Numbered from the stretch's first letter, positions 24,191-33,313 are shown. The stretch: DNA of 64,000 bases from Mycobacterium sp. IS-1742 (GCF_001500125.1 NZ_LQIV01000044.1:124001-188000), one strand, 5' to 3'. The notes: generated from the sequence alone by a model not told the origin. Made by a program: numbers and translations.

Positions 24191-24325
24191 TCAGGTAGAA
24201 CTCGGTAACGCCCAACCTTGTTCGGCGAACGCCTCGCGGACGCGATGCAGGATGTACCGGCTGCTGTGTTCAGCCACCATGCGCAGATCGATCCACCCTT
24301 CGATGGTGTTGAGGAGGCCCGACAT
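24191..24325 (-). CDS. Possible 44-aa protein or gene remnant
   Basis: The 314-bp gap between the ATPase and ligD (24120-24433) holds one short minus-strand frame with mycobacterial codon usage, MSGLLNTIEGWIDLRMVAEH at the start and FAEQGWALPSST at the end, with an amphipathic middle. No clear ribosome-binding site and no recognised family. It may be a small protein divergent from ligD or a fragment of a lost gene. Nothing else recognisable lies in this gap. Confidence 0.3.
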   Translation of the reverse strand: MSGLLNTIEGWIDLRMVAEHSSRYILHRVREAFAEQGWALPSST

Positions 24326-24422
24326 GTTTCGGGCGCGAGGAGCGGCACGCCGTCCCGGCTGTGGACAGAGCGGCGTCTGTGAGCGGCGAGTTCGACATGA
24401 GGGCCGATGCCTCCGAACGGGT

Positions 24423-24428
24423 AATACT
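24423..24428 (+). promoter_or_regulatory. -10 box AATACT of a leaderless ligD promoter
   Basis: AATACT (or TAATAC one base left) ends 5-6 nt before GTG 24434, with no ribosome-binding site between. Consistent with a leaderless mRNA. Confidence 0.35.
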
Positions 24429-24433
24429 TGGTC

Positions 24434-26722
24434 GTGGCGGAAGGCGTGGTGGATCACTTCGGTCGGGTGCGCCTGACCAACCCGGACAAGGTGCTGTACC
24501 CCGCCACGGGGACCACCAAGGCGGAGGTCTTCGAGTACTACGTGAACGTCGCCGACGCGATGGTGCCGCACATCGCGGGCCGGGCGGTGACCCGCAAGCG
24601 CTGGCCCAACGGTGTCGGAGAGCTCGAGTTCTTCGAGAAGCAACTGGCCAGCTCCGCACCCGACTGGCTCACCCGCGGCACGATCGTCCACAAGTCCGGC
24701 ACCACCACCTACCCGCTGATCGACACCCGCGAAGGCCTGGCGTGGATCGCGCAGCAGGCGTCACTGGAGGTACACGTTCCGCAGTGGCGGTTCGTAGGCG
24801 AACCCGACCACCTCACGCCGGGCCCGGCCACCCGCATCGTGTTCGACCTCGACCCCGGCGAGGGCGTCACGTTCCGCCAGCTGTGCGAGGTCGCTCACGA
24901 GGTCCGTGAGCTGATCACCGGTATCGGGCTGACCGCCTATCCGCTGACCAGCGGCAGCAAGGGCCTGCACCTCTACGTCCCGCTCGACGAGCCGATCAGC
25001 AGCCAGGGCGCCTCGGTGCTGGCCAAGCGGATCGCCCAGCAGCTCGAGAAGACCATGCCCAAACAGGTCACCGCGACCATGACCAAGAGCCTGCGCACCG
25101 GCAAGGTGTTCCTCGACTGGAGCCAGAACAACGGCAACAAGACCACGATCGCGCCGTATTCGATGCGCGGCCGCGAGGAGCCCACGGTCGCGGCGCCCCG
25201 CACGTGGGAGGAGATCGAGGACCCCGACCTGCGCCATCTGCGGTTCGACGAGGTGCTCGAGCGGATCGAGCGGTTCGGCGACCTGCTCGCCGATCTCGAC
25301 GAGAAGGTGCCGGTCGAGGACCGGCTGACCAAGTACCGCAGCATGCGCGACCCGTCGAGGACCCCCGAGCCGGTGCCGCCCCGCGCGCCGACCGTCGGCA
25401 ACAACGACCGGTTCGTCATCCAGGAGCACCACGCCAGGCGGTTGCACTACGACCTGCGCCTGGAACGCGACGGTGTGCTGGTCAGTTGGGCGGTGCCGAA
25501 GAACCTGCCCGAGAGCCCAGCGGAGAACCGCCTGGCCGTGCACACCGAGGACCACCCGCTCGAGTACCTCACCTTCCACGGCACCATCCCGAAGGGCGAG
25601 TACGGCGGCGGCGACATGTTCGTCTGGGACACCGGCACCTACGACACCGAGAAGTTCAACGACCACGCCCCCGACGGGCCCGCCAAGGGCGGCGAGGTGA
25701 TCGTCACCCTGCACGGCGAGAAGATCGACGGCCGCTACGCGCTCATCCAGACCGAAGGCAAGAACTGGCTCGCGCACCGGATGAAGGACCAGGCCAACCC
25801 GACCTTCGAGGACTTCGCGCCGATGCTCGCCACGCACGGTTCGGTCGAGCGGTACACCGCCGGACAGTGGGCGTTCGAAGGCAAGTGGGACGGCTACCGG
25901 CTGCTGGTCGACGCCGACCACGGCACGCTGTGCCTCAAATCCCGCAGCGGGCGCGACGTCACCGGCGAGTATCCCCAGTTACGCGCGCTGGCGGCTGATC
26001 TCGCCGACCACCACGTCGTGCTCGATGGCGAGGTCGTCGCACTCGACGACAACGGCGTGCCCCGCTTCGGGGAGATGCAGAACCGTGCCCGCTCCACCCG
26101 TGTCGAATTCTGGGCGTTCGACATCCTGCGCCTCGACGGACGCTGGCTGCTGAAAGCGAAGTACCGGGACCGCCGGAAGCTGTTGGAGACACTGGCCGGC
26201 GGCGGCGGCCTGATCGTGCAGCCCCTGCTCGACGGCGACGGTCGGGAGGCGCTCGAGCACGCGCGCGAACGCAAGTGGGAGGGTGTGGTCGCCAAGAAGT
26301 GGGACTCCACCTATCAGCCGGGGCGGCGCTCGTCGGCGTGGATCAAGGACAAGCTGTGGAACACCCAGGAGGTGGTGATCGGCGGCTGGCGCGAAGGCAA
26401 CGGCGGGCGGAGCAGCGGTATCGGCGCGCTGGTGCTCGGCATCCCCGGACCGGACGGGCTGCAGTTCGTCGGGCGGGTGGGCACCGGGTTCACCGAGAAG
26501 GAGCTCGGCAAGCTCAAGACGACGCTCGCTCCGCTGCACACGAAGGAATCGCCCTTCGCGACAAGGCTTCCCACGCAGGATGCCAAGGGGGTGACGTTCG
26601 TGCGGCCCGAGCTGGTGGGGGAGGTGCGCTACAGCGAGCGCACCGGGGACGGCCGGTTGCGGCAGCCGTCGTGGCGCGGTCTGCGCCCGGACAAGTCGCC
26701 CGACGAGGTCGTGTGGGAGTAG
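24434..26722 (+). CDS. ligD: Multifunctional NHEJ DNA ligase D (POL-PE-LIG)
   Basis: ATP-dependent ligase with polymerase/primase and 3'-phosphoesterase activities for double-strand break repair with Ku. Order is the mycobacterial POL-PE-LIG: polymerase about 5-290 (NPDKVLYPATG, metal Asps in FDLDPGEG, TSGSKGLHLY); phosphoesterase about 320-455 (FVIQEHHARRLHYDLRLE); ligase about 465-762 with nucleotidyl-Lys484 in EGKWDGYRLL. The protein is 762 aa from GTG 24434 (M. tuberculosis 759); an upstream TTG 24428 adds two residues. Convergent with the decarboxylase, 1 bp between stops. Confidence 0.97.
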   Translation: MAEGVVDHFGRVRLTNPDKVLYPATGTTKAEVFEYYVNVADAMVPHIAGRAVTRKRWPNGVGELEFFEKQLASSAPDWLTRGTIVHKSGTTTYPLIDTREGLAWIAQQASLEVHVPQWRFVGEPDHLTPGPATRIVFDLDPGEGVTFRQLCEVAHEVRELITGIGLTAYPLTSGSKGLHLYVPLDEPISSQGASVLAKRIAQQLEKTMPKQVTATMTKSLRTGKVFLDWSQNNGNKTTIAPYSMRGREEPTVAAPRTWEEIEDPDLRHLRFDEVLERIERFGDLLADLDEKVPVEDRLTKYRSMRDPSRTPEPVPPRAPTVGNNDRFVIQEHHARRLHYDLRLERDGVLVSWAVPKNLPESPAENRLAVHTEDHPLEYLTFHGTIPKGEYGGGDMFVWDTGTYDTEKFNDHAPDGPAKGGEVIVTLHGEKIDGRYALIQTEGKNWLAHRMKDQANPTFEDFAPMLATHGSVERYTAGQWAFEGKWDGYRLLVDADHGTLCLKSRSGRDVTGEYPQLRALAADLADHHVVLDGEVVALDDNGVPRFGEMQNRARSTRVEFWAFDILRLDGRWLLKAKYRDRRKLLETLAGGGGLIVQPLLDGDGREALEHARERKWEGVVAKKWDSTYQPGRRSSAWIKDKLWNTQEVVIGGWREGNGGRSSGIGALVLGIPGPDGLQFVGRVGTGFTEKELGKLKTTLAPLHTKESPFATRLPTQDAKGVTFVRPELVGEVRYSERTGDGRLRQPSWRGLRPDKSPDEVVWE

Positions 26723-26723
26723 G

Positions 26724-28184
26724 TCAGGCGACGACGCGGAAGTGCTGCGCCTTCGGGTCCGACGCGTCGGGCAGCGTCATCCCCGCCGCGGCACCCGAGC
26801 GCAGGTAGTCGATGACCGCGTCGTTGAGTTCCTCGCCCGGTACGACGGCCGGGATACCCGGCGGGTACGGCGTGATCTGTTCGGCGGCAACCCGTCCCGC
26901 CGCCTTCTCCGCCGGCACCATCTCGGTGTCGCCGAAGAACGCATCACGCGGCACGATCACCGTCGGAAGCTGGATCTCCTCCGGGGACGGCAGGTCGATG
27001 CGCGGCGGCGGCTCGAAGTCGCGTGCCGCCTCACGCCACGACGACAACGCGGCCAGAAGCCGGTCGGCGGTGTGGGGATCGTCGGCGAACGACATCGTCG
27101 CCAGCATGCGCCGGTGGTCGGACATGCCGAGATCCAGCATGCAGTGTTCGCGAATCCAGTCCGAGCCCTGATAGCCCGAGGTACCGGTCGCCGCGACGTC
27201 CATGAGGACTTGAAGCCGGTCGAGGTCGTGGGACGCCTGCTCGCCCAGTAGTTCGTCGTCGAGGACCTCGACGTCGGCGATCTCCTCGATGCGCGCCGGG
27301 ACGCCGGCGGTGAGTTCCAAAGCGGCGCCGAACAAGTCGTGCCCCCGCTCGACCATCTGCCGCCGCCACGCGTCGAGCGCCGCGTAGACCATCACGTTCG
27401 GGCTCGTGGTCATGAGCAGGTCGGCGCATTTGGACAGCCGGTCGGCATCGACGAGGTCGCCCTGCAGGTGGAACACCGAACCCTGTTCGAACCCGGCGCC
27501 CATCTTGTGGACGCTGACCACGCAGACGTCGGCGCCGGCATCCATCGCCCACGTCGGCAGATCCTCGTGGAACGGCAGGTGTGCGCCCCAGGCCTCGTCC
27601 ACGATCAGCGGTTTGCCGCGGTCGTGACACACCTCGACGATCCCGGCGAGGTCGGCGCAGGTGCCGTAGGGACTCGGGCTGACGACCAGCGCCCCTGAGG
27701 CGTCGGGGTACTCGTCCCACGCCTGGGCGACCTGCTCCGGTGACGGCGGATGCGAGAGGTGTCGTTCGGCGTCCCACTGGGGGGTGATCCACCGCGGCTG
27801 CACGCCGGAGAGGATCAGCCCCGCCACGACCGACTTGTGGCTGTCACGGCTGAGCAGCAGACCGCCCTCGTGCCCGCCCGCGACCGCCATCATGGCGGCC
27901 TTGACCGACAGTGAACTGCCGCAGGTCGAGAAGAACGCGGAGTCGGCCCCCACCGCCTCGGCCATCAGGTCTTCGGCGTCGGACAGGAAGCCGCCCCGGG
28001 ACATCCGGTCGTCGAGGCCGCCGGAGGCCAGCACGTCGTCGCGGAACGGGTCTTTCCCGAGGATGGCCAGGGCGCGTTCGTCGGCGCCGCGGCCCTGACG
28101 GTGTCCCGGCGGGGTGAAGCCGTACCGCTCGCTGCGGTGATAGTCGGCCAGCGCGTCCAGGAGCGGTGCTTTCGCCTGATCCAT
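26724..28184 (-). CDS. Orn/Lys/Arg decarboxylase-family PLP enzyme
   Basis: Fold-type I PLP-dependent decarboxylase of the basic amino acid family, 486 aa. Motifs: TPPGHRQG near the N-terminus, FFSTCGSSLSVKAAMMAV (PLP phosphate site), SRDSHKSVVAGLILSG, IVDEAWGAHLPFH and the Schiff-base lysine in SVHKMGAG. The C-terminal domain contains ITPYPPGIPAVVPGE. It lacks the N-terminal receiver-like wing of the large E. coli enzymes. Substrate (Lys, Arg or Orn) cannot be assigned. Lies 41 bp downstream of rnhA on the same strand. Confidence 0.87.
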   Translation of the reverse strand: MDQAKAPLLDALADYHRSERYGFTPPGHRQGRGADERALAILGKDPFRDDVLASGGLDDRMSRGGFLSDAEDLMAEAVGADSAFFSTCGSSLSVKAAMMAVAGGHEGGLLLSRDSHKSVVAGLILSGVQPRWITPQWDAERHLSHPPSPEQVAQAWDEYPDASGALVVSPSPYGTCADLAGIVEVCHDRGKPLIVDEAWGAHLPFHEDLPTWAMDAGADVCVVSVHKMGAGFEQGSVFHLQGDLVDADRLSKCADLLMTTSPNVMVYAALDAWRRQMVERGHDLFGAALELTAGVPARIEEIADVEVLDDELLGEQASHDLDRLQVLMDVAATGTSGYQGSDWIREHCMLDLGMSDHRRMLATMSFADDPHTADRLLAALSSWREAARDFEPPPRIDLPSPEEIQLPTVIVPRDAFFGDTEMVPAEKAAGRVAAEQITPYPPGIPAVVPGEELNDAVIDYLRSGAAAGMTLPDASDPKAQHFRVVA

Positions 28185-28225
28185 GTCCCTGGGCTACCCG
28201 CGGTCGGTGCGTTGAACCGCTGCGG

Positions 28226-28690
28226 TCAGCGCAGCACGGTTGCGGCCCCGACCGCCTCCTGCAGACCGCGGGTGGCCAGCTGATCGGCCAGCTCGTTGTC
28301 CGGGACCCCGGAATGGCCCTTCACCCAGAACCATTCGACCTGGTGCGGTGCGCAGGCGATCCGGAGCCGCCGCCACAGGTCGGCGTTCTTCACCGGCTGC
28401 TTGGCGGCGGTCAGCCAGCCGTTGCGCTCCCACCCGAGCACCCACTTGGTGATGCCGTTGCGGACATAGGTGCTGTCGGTGTGGAGGTGCACCACCACGG
28501 GCCTGGTGAGCGCCTCCAAGGCCATGATCGGAGCGGTGAGCTCCATCCGGTTGTTGCTCGTCGCGCCGGCCTCCCCGCCGAACATCTCGCGGACGCGGTC
28601 ACGGTGGCGCAGCACCGCGCCCCACCCCCCGGGGCCCGGGTTGGGGCGGCAGCCGCCGTCGGTGTGGATGATCACGGGTTCGGTGTCCAC
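28226..28690 (-). CDS. rnhA: Ribonuclease HI
   Basis: Endonuclease that degrades RNA in RNA:DNA hybrids, 154 aa. All catalytic acids are present in their motifs: Asp in IHTDGGCRPNPGPGGWG, Glu in NNRMELTAP, Asp in HTDSTYVRNG, and Asp in KGHSGVPDNELAD with the catalytic His. Single-domain form without an N-terminal hybrid-binding domain. It starts 3 bp after the small HhH gene, so VOC-HhH-rnhA form an operon, probably continuing into the decarboxylase. Confidence 0.95.
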   Translation of the reverse strand: MDTEPVIIHTDGGCRPNPGPGGWGAVLRHRDRVREMFGGEAGATSNNRMELTAPIMALEALTRPVVVHLHTDSTYVRNGITKWVLGWERNGWLTAAKQPVKNADLWRRLRIACAPHQVEWFWVKGHSGVPDNELADQLATRGLQEAVGAATVLR

Positions 28691-28693
28691 GGG

Positions 28694-28882
28694 TCAGCCG
28701 GCCTGTGCCTGCCGGAGCAGCTGGACCGCCCTGGGGCCGACGCCGTGCAGCGCCAGCAACTCATCGAGGTCCGCAGGGAGATCCGCACGCGTGCGGTAGC
28801 CGGCGTCGACCAGCGCGCCGGTCGCGGGCCTGCCGATCCGGATTCCGTCGAAGACTGCGCCGCGGTCGGCAGGATCGGTCAT
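28694..28882 (-). CDS. Small helix-hairpin-helix protein
   Basis: 62-aa protein, ATG 28882, whose C-terminal part (ELLALHGVGPRAVQLLRQAQ) is a helix-hairpin-helix motif of the kind that binds DNA non-specifically. It overlaps the upstream VOC gene by 4 bp and precedes rnhA by 3 bp, so all three are likely translated from one mRNA. Too short to be an enzyme; an accessory to nucleic-acid handling is inferred. Confidence 0.75.
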   Translation of the reverse strand: MTDPADRGAVFDGIRIGRPATGALVDAGYRTRADLPADLDELLALHGVGPRAVQLLRQAQAG

Positions 28883-29523
28883 GGCCTGAGGATAGGTGCG
28901 GAGATCATCGCCGTCGGGACCGACATCCCGAGATCGCGGTGGCGCAGCGTGGTGATCCGTCGCCCCGGCTGCACCGCGGGCTTCACCGGGGCCGTGCGCG
29001 CACCGAAGTACGACGCCGTCGCATCGAGGTCGGCGACCGCGTACGTGATGCCCCACAGCGTGGACGGACCCGCGCCTGCGGTGTCGGGTGAGCCGACCAC
29101 CTCGAGGATCACCTCACCCAACCGGAAGAAGACCTGACGGATCGGCCGGCCGCCCAGCTCGGCGTCGCGTTCACGGCGGGGCGCCACCCCGAGCGCCGCC
29201 AGCGCGTCGACGGTCCGGCCCAGGTCGGGCGACATCAGCACGACGTGGTCGATCGCGGTGACGCCGTTCGCATGCGTCGCGGGCTCGGCGGCGGTGGCGT
29301 CGGACCTCGTGGTCGGTATCCCGTCGACGGCGGAGTCCGCCGGCAGCCCCCGCAGCGACCACCCGACGATGCCGGAGCCGCGGTCGGCGCCGGCCAGTCT
29401 GATGCGGACACCGCCGATTCGGCACACGTCATCGGTGTCGACGGTGAACCCCGCTCCCCGCCACGCATCCGGGGGATCACCGACCCGGAATTCGTCGACG
29501 GTGACAGGTCCGGCCGGGCGCAC
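28879..29523 (-). CDS. VOC-superfamily (glyoxalase-like) protein
   Basis: 214-aa protein with a vicinal-oxygen-chelate fold: AIDHVVLMSPDLGRTVDALAALG followed by GRPIRQVFFRLGEVILEVVG and a second half ending WGITYAVADLDATASYFG. Such proteins are glyoxalases, dioxygenases or isomerases; the reaction is not predictable here. GTG 29523 lies 7 nt after a TATCCT -10, so translation is probably leaderless. First gene of the VOC-HhH-rnhA operon. Confidence 0.8.
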   Translation of the reverse strand: MRPAGPVTVDEFRVGDPPDAWRGAGFTVDTDDVCRIGGVRIRLAGADRGSGIVGWSLRGLPADSAVDGIPTTRSDATAAEPATHANGVTAIDHVVLMSPDLGRTVDALAALGVAPRRERDAELGGRPIRQVFFRLGEVILEVVGSPDTAGAGPSTLWGITYAVADLDATASYFGARTAPVKPAVQPGRRITTLRHRDLGMSVPTAMISAPILRP

Positions 29524-29530
29524 GCGCTTC

Positions 29531-29536
29531 AGGATA
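29531..29536 (-). promoter_or_regulatory. -10 box TATCCT of the VOC-HhH-rnhA operon
   Basis: TATCCT fits TANNNT and ends 7 nt before GTG 29523, indicating a leaderless transcript on the minus strand. Confidence 0.45.
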
Positions 29537-29584
29537 GAGCCGACCGCAACCGCTGATTCCCGCCTCCGGGGAGTCTTTGCTCGG

Positions 29585-29590
29585 TACCTT
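29585..29590 (+). promoter_or_regulatory. Candidate -10 (TACCTT) of the Kelch kinase gene
   Basis: TACCTT fits TANNNT and lies 42 bp before ATG 29633, whose ribosome-binding site is AGGACGG. No convincing -35. Confidence 0.3.
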
Positions 29591-29632
29591 TAGGCGAACG
29601 ATCCGTGTTTCACCTTCAGGACGGTCAGCACT

Positions 29633-32614
29633 ATGGCGGGCGGGATAGCAAGCGAGTTGGCGGCCGCCGGATTCACCGACGCCGTCGAGGTCGGGCGCGG
29701 TGGTGGCGGAGTGGTGTACCGCTGTTATCAGAAGTCCCTCGCGCGCAGCGTCGCCATCAAGGTCCTCGCCTCCGATCTCGACGACGACGACCGGGAGCGG
29801 TTCATGCGCGAGGGCTACGCGATGGGCGGGCTCTCCGGTCACCCCAACATCGTGAACATCCTGCAGGTCGGTGTCACCGACAGCAACCGGCCCTTCATCG
29901 TGATGCCCTACCACGCAAGGGGTTCGCTGGCGCAGCGGGTGCGCAGAGAAGGCCGGATCGCCTGGCCCGAAGCCCTGCGCATCGGCGTAAAACTGTGCGG
30001 CGCTTTGGAAACCGCGCACCGGACGGGGACCCTGCACCGGGACATCAAACCGGCCAACGTGCTCGTCAACGACTACGGCGAACCGCAACTGAGCGACTTC
30101 GGGACCGCGCGCATCGTCGGCGGGTACAAGACCGTGACCGGCTTCTTCACCGGCACCCTTTCCTACACCGCGCCCGAGGTGCTCAGCGGGACGCCGCCGA
30201 CCGTCGCGGCCGACGTGTACTCCCTCGGCGCCACGATCTACGCCCTGATCGCGGGTAACCCTCCGCACGAACGCAAGGCCGACGAAGACCTGATCGCCCA
30301 CTACCTGCGGATCACCTCGACGCCCGTGCCCGACCTTCGTCCGGAGGGTATTCCGGTCGACGTCTGCTCGGTGATCGAGAAGGCGATGTCACGCGAACCT
30401 GGCGACCGGTTCGCCTCGGCGGAGGAGTTCGGCCGGGAACTGCAACTGGCACAACGCCACAACGGCCTGGCCGCGGATTCGATGGCGCTCAGCGACCCGG
30501 ACGCCCCGGCGGAGCAGCCGGCCGCCGCCGAGGGGCTCGACGTCACACGCCCGCCCGAGCCCACCGGGGAGGACTCGCTCGGCGCGACCGGCGCGATGCC
30601 ACCGCCGTCGCCGGGCATGTTCGCCCACACCGCGTCGATCAGCGCGTCGAGCCTGCCGTGGGCCGTGCCGGCGGCCACGCCGCCCACCCCGGAGACCCCG
30701 GCGGCCGAACCGCCCCAGAAGCCGGAGCGCAACCGGAAACTGATCGCCGCCGCGGCCGCCGTCGCGGTGCTGCTGCTGGTGGTCAGCGGGATCTACATGG
30801 TCGTCTCACCCCGCGACGACGCCGGGAGCGACGTGGCGGCGCCGGCCGGCCAGACGCAACCGACCCCGGAGGCCCAGCCGGGATGGCGGTCGCTCGCGAA
30901 TGCGCGGGTGGCCCGCGAGGGCGTCGCGGCGACGGAGGCCGACGGCACGATCTGGGTGTTCGGCGGCGTCGGCGAAGGTGACCGCGTCAGCGGGCGGCAC
31001 GAGGGCTACGACCCGGCGATCGACAGCTGGAAGGGCGGTGAGGATCTGCCCGTTCCCGTGCAACACGCCATGGCGGTCACCTGGCAGGGCACCCCGGTGG
31101 TCCTCGGTGGCTGGCGCACCGAGGGCGCCGACCCGCGGGTGGCGACCGACCGGGTGTGGCGGGTGGTCAACAGTCGCTGGACCGAACTGCCCCCACTGCT
31201 GCAACCACGCGCGGCAGCGTCCGCCGCCGTGGTGGGCGACCGCATCATCGTCACCGGCGGCGTCGACGAAGCGGGCAAGCTGCTCGCCACCACCGAGATC
31301 TACGACGGCACCGGCTGGAAACTCGGCGCCGCCATGCCCACACCGCGGCAGATGTCGGCCGCGGCGTCGGACGGCAGGCTGGTGTACGTCGTCGGCGGCA
31401 CCACCGGGACGGCGGACCTGGCGACGGCCGAGGCCTACGATCCGGCCGCGAACACGTGGAGCGCACTGCCCCCACTTCCGCAGCCGCGCAGCGACTTCGG
31501 CGCGACGAACGCCGACGGGCGGTTGGTCGCGGTGGGGGGCGAATCCGCGGGACAGGTGCTCGCGAGTGTCGTCGCGCTCGACTTCGTCACGCGGACGTGG
31601 ACGGAGTTGCCCGACATGGAGACCGCGCGGCACGGTATGGCGGTCGCCAGCGTGGGCCGGACCGTCTACACGATCGGCGGATCGACCGGGGCCGCCGACG
31701 GCGCGGTCACCGCGTCGGCCGAATCCCTCAAGCTCGGTGCCCGCCGGCCGCAACCGGCCGCTGCGTGGCGAACCTTGCCGGATGCGCCGACGGCGCGGCT
31801 GATGACGGCGTGGACCGTGCTCGACGACAGGATCTGGATCGCCGGCGGCATGAGCCACGGCGAGACCCTCCAGACCGTCGAGAGCTACGACACGCGAACG
31901 GGCACATGGCGGACCGAGCCCCCGCTGCCAGTTCCGCTGCATCACGCCACCGCGGCGACGTATCGGGGCGAGGTGGTGGTGATCGGCGGCGCCAGCGAAA
32001 GCATCGCCGACGCGTCGAACAAGGTGTACGCCCTCCGCGACGGCGCCTGGGCGGAGCTTCCTCCGATGCAGCACGGCCGGGTCGCGGGTGCCGCGGCCGT
32101 CGTCGGGGACAAGCTGGTCGTCGTCGGCGGGCAGGACGACAAGCAGCTCGTCGCGCAGACCGAGGTGTTCGACGGTGAGTCGTGGACCGAGGCCGCCGAT
32201 CTCCCCACGCCGCGCGAACACCTGGCGGCGGTGTCGGACGGCGTCTACGTCTACACCCTCGGTGGACGCCTGCTGAGCGCCGACGAGAACTCGGCCGCCT
32301 TCGAGCGGTTCAACCCGCAGACGGGCGCGTGGGAGTCCCTGCCGGACATGCCGACTGCGCGCGGCAGTTACGGCGCCGCGTTCATCGACGGCCGGATCGT
32401 CGCGGTCGGCGGCGAAGAACCCACCCGCGTGCTCGCCACCGTCGAGATGTACGACATCGCCGGCGGGACCTGGAGCACGCTGGCCCCGATCAGCACCCCG
32501 TTGCACGGGGAGGCGGTGGCCGCCGTCGGCTCGACGCTGTACTGCATCGGCGGAGCCGACCGGCCCACCCACGAGGGTCCCGTCGCCACAGTCGAAGCCC
32601 TGGACTTCACGTAG
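29633..32614 (+). CDS. Transmembrane Ser/Thr protein kinase with extracellular Kelch repeats
   Basis: Hanks-type receptor kinase, 993 aa. Cytoplasmic kinase domain about 15-275: Gly-rich loop GRGGGGVVYR, catalytic Lys in VAIKVLA, HRDIKPANVL near 138, DFGTAR near 155. A Pro-rich linker leads to one transmembrane helix about 370-393 (LIAAAAAVAVLLLVVSGIYM). The outer part (about 420-993) is a series of Kelch repeats, e.g. IWVFGGVGEG, VYVVGGTTG, LVVVGGQDD, IVAVGGEEP, paired with ATTEIYDG or TVEMYDIA strands, forming one or two beta-propellers. It should sense an external ligand. Overlaps the convergent FHA gene by 8 bp. Not an orthologue of PknK. Confidence 0.92.
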   Translation: MAGGIASELAAAGFTDAVEVGRGGGGVVYRCYQKSLARSVAIKVLASDLDDDDRERFMREGYAMGGLSGHPNIVNILQVGVTDSNRPFIVMPYHARGSLAQRVRREGRIAWPEALRIGVKLCGALETAHRTGTLHRDIKPANVLVNDYGEPQLSDFGTARIVGGYKTVTGFFTGTLSYTAPEVLSGTPPTVAADVYSLGATIYALIAGNPPHERKADEDLIAHYLRITSTPVPDLRPEGIPVDVCSVIEKAMSREPGDRFASAEEFGRELQLAQRHNGLAADSMALSDPDAPAEQPAAAEGLDVTRPPEPTGEDSLGATGAMPPPSPGMFAHTASISASSLPWAVPAATPPTPETPAAEPPQKPERNRKLIAAAAAVAVLLLVVSGIYMVVSPRDDAGSDVAAPAGQTQPTPEAQPGWRSLANARVAREGVAATEADGTIWVFGGVGEGDRVSGRHEGYDPAIDSWKGGEDLPVPVQHAMAVTWQGTPVVLGGWRTEGADPRVATDRVWRVVNSRWTELPPLLQPRAAASAAVVGDRIIVTGGVDEAGKLLATTEIYDGTGWKLGAAMPTPRQMSAAASDGRLVYVVGGTTGTADLATAEAYDPAANTWSALPPLPQPRSDFGATNADGRLVAVGGESAGQVLASVVALDFVTRTWTELPDMETARHGMAVASVGRTVYTIGGSTGAADGAVTASAESLKLGARRPQPAAAWRTLPDAPTARLMTAWTVLDDRIWIAGGMSHGETLQTVESYDTRTGTWRTEPPLPVPLHHATAATYRGEVVVIGGASESIADASNKVYALRDGAWAELPPMQHGRVAGAAAVVGDKLVVVGGQDDKQLVAQTEVFDGESWTEAADLPTPREHLAAVSDGVYVYTLGGRLLSADENSAAFERFNPQTGAWESLPDMPTARGSYGAAFIDGRIVAVGGEEPTRVLATVEMYDIAGGTWSTLAPISTPLHGEAVAAVGSTLYCIGGADRPTHEGPVATVEALDFT

Positions 32615-33221
32615 CGTCGCGCAGCTGGGCGATGGTCACCGCGCCGCGGCGCAGCGCCTCGTTGGCCAGCCGGACCCGGCGGTCGCCGTCGGCGGGGATG
32701 GCGAATTTGTCGTACAGGTTCTGCAGGTGCTGTTTGACGGCGGCTTCCGTGACGAACAGTTCGCCGGCCAGGCGGCGCACGGACGCGGGTTCGGGGAAGA
32801 GGTCGTCGGAGACCAGCGGGCGGCACAACGCCACGAGGACGTCGAATTCGCGCGGGGTGAGACGCGGCGGGAGGTCCGACGGCTGCGCGGACACCGTCTG
32901 CTCGTCACGGGGTCCGTCACCGCTGTCCTGGGCCTGCCAGAAGATCAACCGGGACCTGCCGACGCGCACCTCGTCCCCGGACCGCAGCACCCGTTCGGCG
33001 GTGATCCGTTCACCGTTGAGATAGGTGCCGTTGCGGCTGCCCAGATCCCTGATCGACCAGGCGAACCCGAGGTTCTCGAACACGGCGTGCAGCCGGGAGA
33101 CCGTCTCGTCGTGCTCGAGGGAGACGGCGTTGGTGGCGGCCTTGCCGAGCGTCACCCGCTGACCGTCGAGCGTGACCAACTCCCGCCCCGACGGTCTCCA
33201 CACTTCGAGGTGGGAGGGCAT
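32607..33221 (-). CDS. FHA-domain protein with C-terminal winged-helix-like domain
   Basis: 204-aa protein. The N-terminal FHA phosphothreonine-binding domain (about 5-100) has the key residues in SRLHAVFENLG and IRDLGSRNGTYLNGE. After a linker, PRLTPREFDVLVAL and ELFVTEAAVKQHLQNLYDKF form a DNA-binding-like helical domain of the LuxR/winged-helix type. ATG 33221 is used; GTG 33236 is possible. It is convergent with the Kelch kinase, whose phosphorylated targets it may recognise, giving a kinase-to-transcription link; this pairing is inferred. Confidence 0.85.
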   Translation of the reverse strand: MPSHLEVWRPSGRELVTLDGQRVTLGKAATNAVSLEHDETVSRLHAVFENLGFAWSIRDLGSRNGTYLNGERITAERVLRSGDEVRVGRSRLIFWQAQDSGDGPRDEQTVSAQPSDLPPRLTPREFDVLVALCRPLVSDDLFPEPASVRRLAGELFVTEAAVKQHLQNLYDKFAIPADGDRRVRLANEALRRGAVTIAQLRDAT

Positions 33222-33313
33222 GCGGACAATTCTCACCCAGAGCGGGGGTCAGCGGTCCGAGAACGCGCCGCGGGCCGCCGGGAAGTCCCGACGGCCCGCG
33301 GCCCGCTCGACTC

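Noticed and set aside
24330..24433. LexA/SOS box before ligD, from a GTTCGA at about 24388
   Set aside because: No matching TCGAAC half-site at the right 4-nt spacing.
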